A stretch of DNA of 64,000 nt from Hyphomicrobium sp. CS1GBMeth3 (GCF_900117455.1 NZ_FPHO01000002.1:1426001-1490000); one strand, 5' to 3'; counted from the first letter of the stretch, positions 51,440-60,705 are shown. Notes: a model not told the origin generated them from the letters alone. Numbers and translations are program-made.

Positions 51440-52552
51440 ATGCGGAAATCCAACGTCCTGGAGCTCGGCATCAAGGAGCTGCGCGGCCTGTCCCGCGACC
51501 CCATGCTGTTGATCCTGATCATCTACGCCTTCACACTCTCGATCTACACCGCCTCGCGGGCCATGCCGGAGACATTGAACCGGGCCGCCATCGCCATTGT
51601 CGATGAGGATCGCTCGCCGGCTTCTCTGCGCATCGTCTCGGCGTTCTACCCGCCCTACTTCCTTCAGCCCGAGCTCATCTCGCAGCACGAGATGGACACG
51701 CGCATGGATGCTGGCCTCGACACGTTCGCGCTCGACATCCCGCCGAATTTTCAGCGCGACCTGCTGGCCGGTCGCTCGCCGACGATCCAGCTCAACATCG
51801 ACGCCACCCGCATGACACAGGCCTTCACCGGCGGCGGCTATGTACAGACAATTGTCTCGAGCGAAGTCAGCGAATTTTTAAACCGCTATCGGGCGGAGAC
51901 CATCGCCCCCGTCGATCTCACGCTGCGCGCACGCTTCAACCAGGAGCTCAACAAGAGTTGGTTCGGCGCCATCACCAACGTCATCCAGTCCATTACCATG
52001 CTCTCGATCGTGCTGACGGGCGCCGCACTCATCCGAGAGCGCGAGCACGGCACCATCGAGCATCTCCTCGTGATGCCGGTGACCCCCGTCGAGATCATGC
52101 TGAGCAAGATCTGGTCGATGGGCATCGTCGTGCTGGCCGCCGGCTCGTTCTCCCTCATCTTCATCGTTCAGGGTCTGCTCGCCGTGCCGATCGAGGGTTC
52201 GGTCTCGTTGTTCCTCACCGGGGCGGTCCTGCACATCTTTGCAACCACGTGCATGGGCATCTTCCTGGCGACGGTCGCGGGGTCCATGCCGCAGTTCGGC
52301 CTTCTCCTGATGCTCGTGCTGCTGCCGCTACAGATCCTTTCCGGTGCCGTCACACCACGCGAGAGCATGCCGGAGGTCATCCAGTATCTGATGCTGGCCG
52401 CACCCAATACGCACTTCGTTATTCTCGCTCAGTCGGTCCTTTTCCGTGGCGCCGGCCTTAGCGTGGTCTGGCCGCAGTTCCTGGCGCTGTTCGTGATCGG
52501 CGCCGCGTTATTTCTCTTCTCGCTGCGGCAGTTCAGGCGCTTCCTGCGTTAG
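51440..52552 (+). CDS. ABC-2 type permease (YhhJ-like)
   Basis: A 370-residue permease. One N-terminal helix (MLLILIIYAFTLSIYTASRA) and a large periplasmic domain are followed by five C-terminal helices with the ABC-2 motif LIREREHGTIEHLLVMPVTP. It starts two bases after rbbA and would pair with the RbbA permease half. This completes the YhiI-RbbA-YhhJ-like export unit. Confidence 0.92.
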   Translation: MRKSNVLELGIKELRGLSRDPMLLILIIYAFTLSIYTASRAMPETLNRAAIAIVDEDRSPASLRIVSAFYPPYFLQPELISQHEMDTRMDAGLDTFALDIPPNFQRDLLAGRSPTIQLNIDATRMTQAFTGGGYVQTIVSSEVSEFLNRYRAETIAPVDLTLRARFNQELNKSWFGAITNVIQSITMLSIVLTGAALIREREHGTIEHLLVMPVTPVEIMLSKIWSMGIVVLAAGSFSLIFIVQGLLAVPIEGSVSLFLTGAVLHIFATTCMGIFLATVAGSMPQFGLLLMLVLLPLQILSGAVTPRESMPEVIQYLMLAAPNTHFVILAQSVLFRGAGLSVVWPQFLALFVIGAALFLFSLRQFRRFLR

Positions 52553-53269
52553 AGAATTCGGGCGCCTCGGAGAAAGCGACGTCATTGGTCACGACCAGAG
52601 TATCGAGAGGCTGATCTCGAATGCCGGGGAGTAGAGAACATCACAATCGCTCCGAAGATCACGAGCTTGAGATGCACTCGCGCTTGCCATGACTGATCAC
52701 GCCGCAAGACATGCTTACGGGGCTCAAACGTGGGACAGAAGCGGGAATGGCCGGCCAGACGATCATCGATGATCGTCAGCATGCAGCGTCGGCGTGATGG
52801 GGTTCTGCGGGAGCGCTCTAGATGACACCGTCTACGAATACGACTGCCATCGACTGGAGACCGGACGGGTCGGAGAGGCGAACTACGTCTCTCACTACCC
52901 CATTGGAACAGACGTTCCGGGTAGCCATGTAGCGGACGACTTCAACAGTGCCGAGTTATGCCGACATTCCGGCGGTGCGGCCGACGGTCAGAATTGCTGT
53001 CGAACACTAGGTTCGCTCTACGTGGGCAGACGTCGGCCGACAGAGGACTGGTGGAGGGGGCTTCCGCCCAGGACAATTGATTTTATTCTGTATTTTTTGT
53101 CTGCCCCACATTTTTGCCCACACTTGTTTTCGCTTTGGGCAGGCCAAGTGGAAGAAGGCCAATTAGGTTTGCGAGCGAGCTGGTAGTCCCCGCTCGCAAC
53201 GCTTTCACTCCTTGGGCGAATATCTGACACTTCGGTTGCAGCACCCAGAAAATCCTCTTTCTCTACGCC
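52553..53269. other. Long gap without an intact gene
   Basis: No frame in this stretch has a recognisable protein or good ribosome site. An open frame at 52794-53186 on the plus strand has no family features and odd composition. The 53080-53120 part is AT-rich compared with the surroundings. Together with the fragment to its right it looks like a site of past insertion and decay. Confidence 0.5.
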
Positions 53270-53410
53270 GCTCTGCACAACGCGCATGCGCCCGGCGTCG
53301 CAGGTGCGCACCAGGCTGAACGCGGCCTCCAGGGCGCCGGTGGTCCAGGTCCCAAAAAATTTGCTTCCTTGGAGAGCAGCACCAGCGTTTCGACTTCATC
53401 GTCAGGAAGG
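53270..53410 (-). pseudogene. Possible frameshifted aldehyde dehydrogenase fragment
   Basis: Minus-strand frames give DEVETLVLLSKEANFLG (53400-53350) and, after a one-base shift, TWTTGALEAAFSLVRTCDAG (53350-53290). Joined, they resemble the late part of aldehyde dehydrogenases (ANxxxxGLxxxxWTxxxxxAxxxxxxxxAG). The stretch is too short to be sure of the family. Nothing upstream or downstream continues the gene. Confidence 0.3.
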
Positions 53411-53522
53411 CGTAGACGTAGACAACTATAGTTAAGGACGAGGCGCGGCGACGATGCTATAATCCGCCCGCTGTTCATTTGAGCTTGGAATTTATGCTTT
53501 TCGAATAAGAGGCGGTCGCTGT

Positions 53523-56500
53523 ATGTGCCGTGTCTCTTGCTTATTGGCACTTGCGTTCGGGGTATTTGCATTGGCGCCGCCCGCAGAGGCGGCGAAGCGG
53601 GTGGCGCTCGTCATCGGTAATGCCAGCTATACCAACACGGCCGCGCTCGCCAACCCGAAGAACGACGCAACCGATTTCGGGGCTGCCATAAAATCTTTCG
53701 GCTTTGAGGTGATCGAAGGTCTCGATCTCGACAAAGCCGGCATGGACCGCAAACTGCGCGAATTTGCGGACGCGCTCGAAGACGCTTCCGTCGCCGTCCT
53801 GTTCTATGCGGGGCATGGATTGCAGGTGGACGGCATCAACTATCTTGTGCCTGTCGACGCAATGCTTTCCAAGAAGGCGGCTCTCGAGTTCGAGATGGTT
53901 CGTTTGGACAGTATCCAGCGGCACATGGAATCCGAGGAACGCACGAGCATCCTCTTTTTCGACGCCTGCCGCGACAACCCGCTGGCGCGGAACCTCGCCT
54001 CGAGCATGGGGACGCGATCCGTGAGAGAAGGAGCGGGCCTTGCTCAACAGGAGGCGGGCGCGGGCACTCTGATCAGCTACTCGACGGCACCCGGTCGGAC
54101 TGCGCTCGATGGTTCCGGGCGAAATTCGCCCTTCACCGGAGCACTCGTCAAGCAGATGCTGAGCAGCAAGGACCATCTCGCCGAGATGCTCTACGAGGTT
54201 CGCAACTCGGTGATGAAGTCGACCAACGGCAGCCAGGTGCCTTGGGACGTGTCCGCTCTCACTCGACGCTTCTATTTCAAAGAGCCGGCGCAGCCGCCGA
54301 TGGTCGCGGCATTGCCTCCGGATGTCGGTATGCCGGCGCTCCCCAGTGCACCGGCGGCAACGGATGCTGCGCTGCCGAGAAAGTCGACCGATCCGGACTT
54401 TCCTCCGCTTGAACCCCTCGTTCCGCTGGCGCCAGGGATCATCGATAACGGTGACATGGCGGTTTCCGGGTTTTCGGGCACAAAGCTCGCCATGGATCGC
54501 TTGAAGCCCGGCGTTTATCCGATCGACACGACGGTAATCGACCCCGATGGCGCCTCAGTACGTGTGTTCAACACAGCGATGCTGCAGCCGAAGGATGCCG
54601 CGGTCTTGAAACCCGCGATCAAACTCGAGGTCAAGGCGGGGGACATCGGTCAGGTCTTTAGTCTCGCATACGGCACGCCGGAAACGGCGGGGGACAGGCC
54701 GAACCTGTTTGCAGCAGCGACGTCTCGCTTCGGATTGCAGATCGTGGGCCCCGATGCGGACGCCGATGGTATGCCGGATCGGCTTAAGCAGGGCGCGCCG
54801 GGCGCTGTCTTCATGGAGGGACAGTTCGGCACGAAGCTCGGCGGCGGTCCCGGCGCAATCTGGAAGATCGATGGTGCGAGCGGGGTTCCTTCGCTCTTTG
54901 CCAATGTCATGCTCGATGACGTGCAAAACAGCGGTGCTGGGCTTGGCGGCCTTGCCTTCGATCCGCAGAGCCGCAATCTTTATGTTTCCGATCTCGACAC
55001 CGGTATGATCCATAGATTCGATCCGGCCGGCACGGAGCTTGGCCGTTTCGATCACGGGGTCGACGGCCGCAAGGCCTTGCAACTTCCGCCGATACCGGAC
55101 GACGGGCAGCGCCTCGACATTTCGATGCCGCGATTCAAGCCCGAGGAACCTGCCACTTGGGGCCTTACGCCCCTCGCACGTCAGGTCCACGGACTAGCGA
55201 TATTCGGTAGGCGCCTCTACTACGCGGTCGGCGAAGGGGCCGAAATCTGGTCCGTTGGCCTCGATACGACGGGGGGCTTCGCCTCCGGTGCGCGCCGGGA
55301 GATCCGCCTTGCCGACGTCAAGAGCGCGGAAGCGGCCACCGCCCTGCCTGTAACCGATATTCTCTTCGATTCCGGGGGGCGCATGACGGTCGCGCAACGC
55401 GGCCGTCTCCGCAATCCGTTCGACTATGCGCAGTTCGCCGAACCCGATCGCGCGCGCGTGCTTCGTTACCTACCGGCGAAATCAGGAACGGACGGTTGGG
55501 CGCCCGAGCCGGAAGAGTATGCGGTCGGCTTCGGCGGCGATTATCGGCAGGCCACGGGCGGCATCAGCCTGGCGTTCGGGCGCAAGGAGGATGGATCGAT
55601 CGATCTGTCGAAATGCGAGGTTAACCTCGTCGCCACCGGCGATGCGCTGCGCGACAATCCGAGCTTTGCACCGCGGCTAAGAGCCGGCGGTCCGTCCATC
55701 GTGCACGGCCTACAGATCGTTCCGGCTGGTCGCTTGCGCCCCGCCAACGCCCCGCCTCTCGAAAGTCTCTTTGTTGACTTCGATGGAGTTTACGAAGACG
55801 CTAGCCTGCGAGGGCAGGTTGGTGACGTCGAAGTTTTCCGCGATTGCACAGGCACGTATTTTCCGCCTATCGTCGCGGGAATGTCGCCAGACCAGACCGA
55901 CAAGCCTCCCGGGGCGCTAGCGGATCTGGCGCCGCCGAGCGAGAGCCTCGAGGGCACGGGTGGTGCGCTGAGCCCCGCGACCGTCGTTTCCCCTTCCGGC
56001 ATCAGAATTGATAAAAAGCCGGCAGGAGCCGATTGCACGGACGAACGCGGCTGCACGTTCGAGATTGCCGTCACCAACACCCTCTCCACTCCCATCAACG
56101 GACCGATCGTCATCGATGAAATCGTTACGGTCGGGAACGCGGATCTTTCCCACGCCGTGATGACCAGCGACAACGAGCCGACGTGGATCTGCACTCGCGC
56201 GCCGCCGTTCTTCTGCACGCATCCGGAACCCATCTTGCCGGGCGTTCGCGTGTCCCTTACGGTCCACGTCAAACTGCCCGCCGCTGGAGAGGCACGCGAG
56301 CTTACGAACTGTGCCTCCCTCCATACGCCGCCCGACAACAGGCAGCCACCGACGACGGCGACCATCGGTGGCCTGTCGTTGAAGCCGACCATGCAGCAAG
56401 CCGTCTGCTCGGAATCGGGCGGATGTGCGCTCAATGTGGCGCTGACCAATACGACGGGTAAGCCATTCCGTGGTCCGGCGACGGTGATCGCACTGATTTC

Positions 56501-57767
56501 CGGCCATCGCGGCAAGATCGCAGCCGGGCTCGACAACAACGCCACGCTCGAGCAACTTCCCACGGCGCCCTGGACCTGCACCCGCGTCGGGTTGCCTTGG
56601 CGCTGCGTGAACAACACCCTGGCGCTTGCTCCCGGAACCTCGACAGAGCTCAAGCTTATGTTCAAGCCCGGCACGCTTGGACCTGAGGATCGCTTCCTTG
56701 GCACGAGCACGGCGCTCGAATTGCCCAACGGCAACGTCTCCGCGACTTCGGACTTCGTGCCGGCGAGCTTTCTGCTGCAGCGGTCCGATGCAAGGGCCTT
56801 CGAGATACAGCGGAGCCGGTCCGTCGGCAGCAAGAACGGACAGGCGTGCGGAACGATTATGCTTGGACCACAGGTATCGCGCCTACCGGACGCGCCGCGC
56901 GACCCTTTCAGTCTGCGTGTCATCAAGTCGGGCGTTGGCACGTGCGCGCGCGGGGGCACGTGCGAGTTCAGGCTGACCCTGCTTAACGATGGAACCGTCG
57001 ATCATAACGCGCCGGTGACGTTCACCGACGCGATGAGTGACGAGGTGCCGAGCATGGCCATTGTCTCCATCAATCCACCCCTGCCGTGCGCGGAGCAGCC
57101 TCAAAGCATTCCTTTCACCTGCACGACTCCTGGGCGCTATCCCCTCGCGACCGGCCGGCACGAGAATTTCACCATTGTCACGCGTTTGCCCACCGCGGGT
57201 TTGCCCGACACCCTCAAGAACTGCATGGCGATCACGAAGCCTTGGAATGCCGCGCCGGAGTTCGCGTCGTTATCCAAACCGCCTGTGGACGCGGAGTCCG
57301 GGAGCTACGAATGCCACGAGGTTGCAGTCGGTCCGGAAGCACTGTCGTGTTTCGGTGGCATGGTGTTGACGGCAGGCGACCTTTGCCAATGCCCAGAGGG
57401 AACGGCGTGGAACGGGCGCACCTGCGCGGCTGCACCAACGGCCCACTGTCCCGATGGATGGACCGGAACGTATCCATATTGCTGCCAAGCGGGGCAGGAG
57501 TACCGCGACGGCGCTTGCAAGGAGGCGGTGGCAATGCCGGACGTTTGTCCGCCTGATAGGCCCAACGGCGACTATCCGAATTGCTGTCCGGCGCGCACCT
57601 ACTACAGCAACGGATCGTGCAGATACCGCAAGACTACCGAAAGCAAGCCAAAGCCGACGAAGCGTCGCGAAACAACCACCACCAATCAGGGGCCGACCAT
57701 CATGCTCAATCCCTACAAGGATTGCTACGGCAAGCCGATTCCGATTTGGAAGAAGTGTAAGTACTGA
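53523..57767 (+). CDS. Large secreted caspase-like (C14) multidomain protein
   Basis: A 1414-residue protein. The signal peptide runs to about residue 23. The caspase-like domain (25-250) has the catalytic dyad His98 in FYAGHG and Cys149 in FFDACRDNPL, so it should be an active peptidase. A Pro-rich linker follows, then about 370 residues (about 420-790) with propeller-like repeats (LAFDPQSRNLYVSDLDTGMI and similar). Three immunoglobulin-like DUF11-type repeats start near 828, 950 and 1129, each with paired cysteines. A Cys-rich tail (about 1270-1400) has repeated CPxxxW/CPxxRPNGDYPNCC elements. The target is unknown. The ATG at 53523 has AGAGG upstream. A peptidoglycan-binding-like protein gene follows 87 bases later. 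Confidence 0.88.
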   Translation: MCRVSCLLALAFGVFALAPPAEAAKRVALVIGNASYTNTAALANPKNDATDFGAAIKSFGFEVIEGLDLDKAGMDRKLREFADALEDASVAVLFYAGHGLQVDGINYLVPVDAMLSKKAALEFEMVRLDSIQRHMESEERTSILFFDACRDNPLARNLASSMGTRSVREGAGLAQQEAGAGTLISYSTAPGRTALDGSGRNSPFTGALVKQMLSSKDHLAEMLYEVRNSVMKSTNGSQVPWDVSALTRRFYFKEPAQPPMVAALPPDVGMPALPSAPAATDAALPRKSTDPDFPPLEPLVPLAPGIIDNGDMAVSGFSGTKLAMDRLKPGVYPIDTTVIDPDGASVRVFNTAMLQPKDAAVLKPAIKLEVKAGDIGQVFSLAYGTPETAGDRPNLFAAATSRFGLQIVGPDADADGMPDRLKQGAPGAVFMEGQFGTKLGGGPGAIWKIDGASGVPSLFANVMLDDVQNSGAGLGGLAFDPQSRNLYVSDLDTGMIHRFDPAGTELGRFDHGVDGRKALQLPPIPDDGQRLDISMPRFKPEEPATWGLTPLARQVHGLAIFGRRLYYAVGEGAEIWSVGLDTTGGFASGARREIRLADVKSAEAATALPVTDILFDSGGRMTVAQRGRLRNPFDYAQFAEPDRARVLRYLPAKSGTDGWAPEPEEYAVGFGGDYRQATGGISLAFGRKEDGSIDLSKCEVNLVATGDALRDNPSFAPRLRAGGPSIVHGLQIVPAGRLRPANAPPLESLFVDFDGVYEDASLRGQVGDVEVFRDCTGTYFPPIVAGMSPDQTDKPPGALADLAPPSESLEGTGGALSPATVVSPSGIRIDKKPAGADCTDERGCTFEIAVTNTLSTPINGPIVIDEIVTVGNADLSHAVMTSDNEPTWICTRAPPFFCTHPEPILPGVRVSLTVHVKLPAAGEARELTNCASLHTPPDNRQPPTTATIGGLSLKPTMQQAVCSESGGCALNVALTNTTGKPFRGPATVIALISGHRGKIAAGLDNNATLEQLPTAPWTCTRVGLPWRCVNNTLALAPGTSTELKLMFKPGTLGPEDRFLGTSTALELPNGNVSATSDFVPASFLLQRSDARAFEIQRSRSVGSKNGQACGTIMLGPQVSRLPDAPRDPFSLRVIKSGVGTCARGGTCEFRLTLLNDGTVDHNAPVTFTDAMSDEVPSMAIVSINPPLPCAEQPQSIPFTCTTPGRYPLATGRHENFTIVTRLPTAGLPDTLKNCMAITKPWNAAPEFASLSKPPVDAESGSYECHEVAVGPEALSCFGGMVLTAGDLCQCPEGTAWNGRTCAAAPTAHCPDGWTGTYPYCCQAGQEYRDGACKEAVAMPDVCPPDRPNGDYPNCCPARTYYSNGSCRYRKTTESKPKPTKRRETTTTNQGPTIMLNPYKDCYGKPIPIWKKCKY

Positions 57768-57854
57768 CGTCGATCGTTCACGTATGCTTTCGCATTGCGT
57801 AAACGACTGCAATCGGTGGGCAGGGTGTTCAGTCAGAATTGCAGGACATCACAT

Positions 57855-58445
57855 ATGAGTAAATTCGACATCGCGCGTCGTGCGCTTACCCCCGGGGCCG
57901 CTGCTCTCGTTTGTCTCGCGCTCGTTATTCCTCCTGCAGCCGCGGGCAAGAGAGGTGTCAGCGTCGGTGCAGGAGTGGCGGGTGCCGTTCTCCTCAACGA
58001 GCTTGCGAAAGGCACCGGCAAGCGGAAAGCGGCCAAGCCTCAACGATCGAAGAAAGGCATTGCGACCAAGCCAAAGAAGCAACGCCAACGCCCGAAGGAA
58101 ACGACGCCAGAGGTCACAGACGATGTTGCCGCCGTCAAAAAGGCTCCTGCGAATAGCTCTCCCCCCAAGAATGCATTGACCACCGGCGCAACGGCAAAGC
58201 CCGCCGCCGCGGTTGGCGGGGCAAGTATCATCTCACGGCCCGATGAAATAAAGGCCGCCCAACAACATCTCAGATTCATGGGCTACGACGTTCCGAACGA
58301 AAGCGGCACGGTGGACGTCAAGACAAAATCCGCCGTGATGCAGTTCCAGGATTCGATCGGGGTTCCGGTGACCGGTGATCTCACCTCTGAGCAACTGCGG
58401 GTGCTCTTCATGAAGGTCGCAGGGAAGAAAGAGGGCCCGCAATAG
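57855..58445 (+). CDS. Secreted protein with peptidoglycan-binding-like domain
   Basis: A 196-residue protein. The signal peptide (AALVCLALVIPPAAAG) is followed by a Gly/Val-rich stretch (GVSVGAGVAGAVLLNELA), then about 80 Lys/Pro/Ala-rich, probably disordered residues. The C-terminal 60 residues match the PG_binding_1 fold (IKAAQQHLRFMGYDVPNESG, VKTKSAVMQFQDSIGVPVTG). It probably binds the cell wall. The ATG at 57855 begins right at the signal peptide. It is likely co-transcribed with the caspase-like gene and could anchor or receive it. Confidence 0.82.
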   Translation: MSKFDIARRALTPGAAALVCLALVIPPAAAGKRGVSVGAGVAGAVLLNELAKGTGKRKAAKPQRSKKGIATKPKKQRQRPKETTPEVTDDVAAVKKAPANSSPPKNALTTGATAKPAAAVGGASIISRPDEIKAAQQHLRFMGYDVPNESGTVDVKTKSAVMQFQDSIGVPVTGDLTSEQLRVLFMKVAGKKEGPQ

Positions 58446-58583
58446 CCGGCAGCCTCAACCCGATGATGACTTGCAGTCATTGGCGACGACTAACGTCTCT
58501 CCGTGACCCCTCGCTGCCTTACGATCGCTACTGACTGCCCAGGCCGACAATGGCCGAGGCTATCGCCGTGAAGGACTTTACTG

Positions 58584-58769
58584 TCAGCTCACCGCCTGCG
58601 CGTCCAGGAATGTCGAGGCGCCGTTCAGACTCTCGGCGCGAGGCCGGTAGAGCCGCACGGTGTAATTCCAGCCTTTCACGATCGGCAGGCAGTTGGGCAC
58701 CTGGCCGTCGGACCCACCGAATTGAATGGCGATCGCCTGGCTGAGAGCCCGGGGAACGATCTGAGCATT
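58584..58769 (-). pseudogene. C-terminal fragment of a DUF1254/DUF1214 protein
   Basis: About 61 codons on the minus strand encode a typical DUF1214 end: IQFGGSDGQVPNCLPIVKGW, then NYTVRLYRPRAESLNGASTF and a stop. A TAG immediately in front, no start codon and no further homologous sequence upstream show that only the tail remains. Complete proteins of this family have 400-500 residues. Confidence 0.65.
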
Positions 58770-58791
58770 CTAAAACCTTCATAGGCGGCCG

Positions 58792-59559
58792 CTACTCCGC
58801 AATGAACGTCGTGCGGTCCAGGCCGGTGTTGCCGTTCGCGGGGTCATGGGCGTAGACGAGAACGTCATAGGTTCCCGGCACCTCGACAGGCAAGCTCGCT
58901 GCGAACTGACTGATCTCGCCGGTGAAGTGCAAGGGGATGCGGGCCACGGGACTACCGTCACGCCGCACGATAGCTTGCACCTCATATTTGTCGGCATTCC
59001 AGAGACCGGCGGGCTCGATAGGGCAGCCGCACATCATCACCACATTGACGCGAACGTCGACGGTGGTCACGCCTTTCAGCTTGATGTGGGCTGGAGGTGA
59101 CAGAACGTCGACGGCAAAGCCCGGCAGCTCGAGCACCCATCCGTCGCCGTCCGCGTGTCCGCGACCAGGGATGACCCACTGACTCGAAACGATGCGGTGT
59201 GCAGCCTGGAGCTGTGCCAACGGACCGTACGCCTCTACCTCGATAAGGCGCGGCTCGGCCAGGTCTAGGGTCACTGCGAACTTTGCGGATGACGCATCAG
59301 ACAGGCTTGCGCGGCGCCCTCCGTTCTGATGCATGAGGCGCTTGGTATCACCGGTGCCGCCCTGCGTTGTGCCGCTGGCAAGAACTTCGTCGGTATGGGC
59401 ATCGCGCAGCGTCACACGCATGCCGCCCATGCTCGTGCCGATGAATTTCGCATCCTTGCTGAGCACGCGGACGATGATGTCTGTGGGTTCGGCATGGGCG
59501 GCGGAGGCAAAGACGGCAAGTCCGGCCGCCAGCCATAGGTTGGAACGGTGATTTCGCAT
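58792..59559 (-). CDS. Secreted protein of unknown function, 255 residues
   Basis: A signal peptide (NLWLAAGLAVFASAAHA) precedes a beta-rich periplasmic protein with no family I can name. Visible segments are IIVRVLSKDAKFIGTSMGGM, RVTLRDAHTDEVLASGTTQG, an MMCGCP motif with two close cysteines, and LPVEVPGTYDVLVYAHDPAN. The fold could be two Ig- or transthyretin-like domains, and the CGC-containing motif might bind metal or redox partners. The ATG at 59559 has GAGGAG seven bases upstream. It lies 40 bases after the cytochrome-like gene and is probably the last gene of the repressor operon. Confidence 0.75.
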   Translation of the reverse strand: MRNHRSNLWLAAGLAVFASAAHAEPTDIIVRVLSKDAKFIGTSMGGMRVTLRDAHTDEVLASGTTQGGTGDTKRLMHQNGGRRASLSDASSAKFAVTLDLAEPRLIEVEAYGPLAQLQAAHRIVSSQWVIPGRGHADGDGWVLELPGFAVDVLSPPAHIKLKGVTTVDVRVNVVMMCGCPIEPAGLWNADKYEVQAIVRRDGSPVARIPLHFTGEISQFAASLPVEVPGTYDVLVYAHDPANGNTGLDRTTFIAE

Positions 59560-59599
59560 GACTGTCTCCTCGCACAACTCGTTGCGGACTGTGGCGACC

Positions 59600-60307
59600 T
59601 CACTCGAGCTTCTGTTTGACTGTGAAGGCGCCACGCAGGCTCCCAGGCGCAAATCCAGTTGCCTGATCGTTGGGATAGAGGCGGAGTATCTCGGCCTTGA
59701 GCACAGGTTCCAGATTTGATCCGTGGCAGGTCAGGCACGGTTCTGCTGCGGTTGGAATGGCCTTCATGTATCGGAACACGTTCTCGCCGTTGTCCCTGAC
59801 CGTTTCTGCGTACTCTAGCTTGGTCGGGTCAGCACCAGCCTCGATTTGGCGCACGAAATCCTCCAAGACCCTCCGCTCGAATGCGTCTGGGGCATTGGCC
59901 GTATTGCGTACCCTCAAGGCCGTACGTGCGATGCTGACGCCATGCGCCCGGGATTGATCCTTGGCGATCTGCGGAGCGATGGTGTGGCAGACGTCTACTG
60001 CCGCGACGGGCCCCCCGGCCTCTATCGCTGCAACAAGCTGCGTCTTCAGCGTCTCGCCCAATCCTTTGATGGCAGCACGCGCGCTTGCGAGAGAGGCTGC
60101 GTCGGCGGCAGCAGGATCTTTCGCAAGCGCTGCATCGTTTGCCATCAGAGGCAGCATAAGAAGTGGCGAAAGCCGAACATTCGCATAACGCCTGGGCCGC
60201 GGGATCATGGCACACCTTTTCTTGTGGCGCATGATCTGGCGCAAGGTTCCAGCGGCTAGGAGGACAGATGTTGCTGCTAAGCAAACAGCAATGACTGCGG
60301 GGCTCAT
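59600..60307 (-). CDS. DUF3365 (Tll0287-like) haem-domain protein
   Basis: A 235-residue protein with one or two N-terminal hydrophobic segments. Then comes the Tll0287-like domain with a single c-type haem motif CLTCH (PTAAEPCLTCHGSNL), and helix-rich sequence with VDVCHTIAPQIAKDQSRAHG, which also holds a Cys-His. Relatives are periplasmic haem sensors or small cytochromes. The start overlaps the stop of the ArsR-family gene (ATGA), so the two are coupled. A redox or sulfide-sensing role is inferred from the repressor. Confidence 0.85.
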   Translation of the reverse strand: MSPAVIAVCLAATSVLLAAGTLRQIMRHKKRCAMIPRPRRYANVRLSPLLMLPLMANDAALAKDPAAADAASLASARAAIKGLGETLKTQLVAAIEAGGPVAAVDVCHTIAPQIAKDQSRAHGVSIARTALRVRNTANAPDAFERRVLEDFVRQIEAGADPTKLEYAETVRDNGENVFRYMKAIPTAAEPCLTCHGSNLEPVLKAEILRLYPNDQATGFAPGSLRGAFTVKQKLE

Positions 60308-60630
60308 TTTGACCTCCTGGAGGGGCGCGATTGGGGCGAGCTGCAGAAAAGATCATGCAGCACAGAGATGAGCCGCCCGACGCGTACATCGACAAGGGAG
60401 TAATAGATGGTTTGCGCATCTCGCCGCGTCGCTACGAAGCTGCCCTCCCGCAGCTTGGCCAGATGCTGCGAGAGCGCAGATTGGCTCAGGGGAACAACAG
60501 CCTCGAGTTCTGACACCGAGCGCTCGCCCTTCATCAGCTCGCACAGGATAAGAAGCCGGTACGGATTGGCCAGCGCGCGCAGCAGCTCCGCCGCGTCCTC
60601 ACAGTTCGCTTCGAGCTCTTGAATATTCAT
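60304..60630 (-). CDS. ArsR-family repressor of the BigR/SqrR (persulfide-sensing) type
   Basis: A 108-residue winged-helix protein. The recognition helix is SQSALSQHLAKLREGSFVAT and the wing is RRDAQTIYYSL. Three cysteines are present at 10, 30 and 96. Cys30 (LLILC) and Cys96 (LHDLFC) are 66 residues apart, the same spacing as Cys41 and Cys107 of SqrR, which form a polysulfide bridge when sulfide stress is sensed. The metal-binding ELCVCDL motif of arsenic and cadmium sensors is missing. It is divergent from the RND operon, with a TTAGA-N4-TCTAA palindrome between them, so it probably represses both. Confidence 0.9.
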   Translation of the reverse strand: MNIQELEANCEDAAELLRALANPYRLLILCELMKGERSVSELEAVVPLSQSALSQHLAKLREGSFVATRRDAQTIYYSLVDVRVGRLISVLHDLFCSSPQSRPSRRSK

Positions 60631-60640
60631 GTTATCTAAT

Positions 60641-60654
60641 TTAGATTATTCTAA
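60641..60654. promoter_or_regulatory. Operator palindrome between the repressor and the RND operon
   Basis: TTAGA-TTAT-TCTAA is a perfect inverted repeat in an AT-rich stretch (60625-60662) of an otherwise GC-rich region. It lies 11 bases before the repressor ATG and 52 bases before the RND adaptor ATG. AT-rich palindromes of this kind are the usual binding sites of BigR/SqrR repressors. Confidence 0.7.
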
Positions 60655-60705
60655 TACATAGTCAAGCTGCCTTCGCGTGCCGCAGCACAGAAACGGGAGT
60701 CGCAT

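Noticed and set aside
52794..53186. A 130-residue plus-strand frame in the long gap
   Set aside because: No ribosome site, no recognisable motif and no supporting context.
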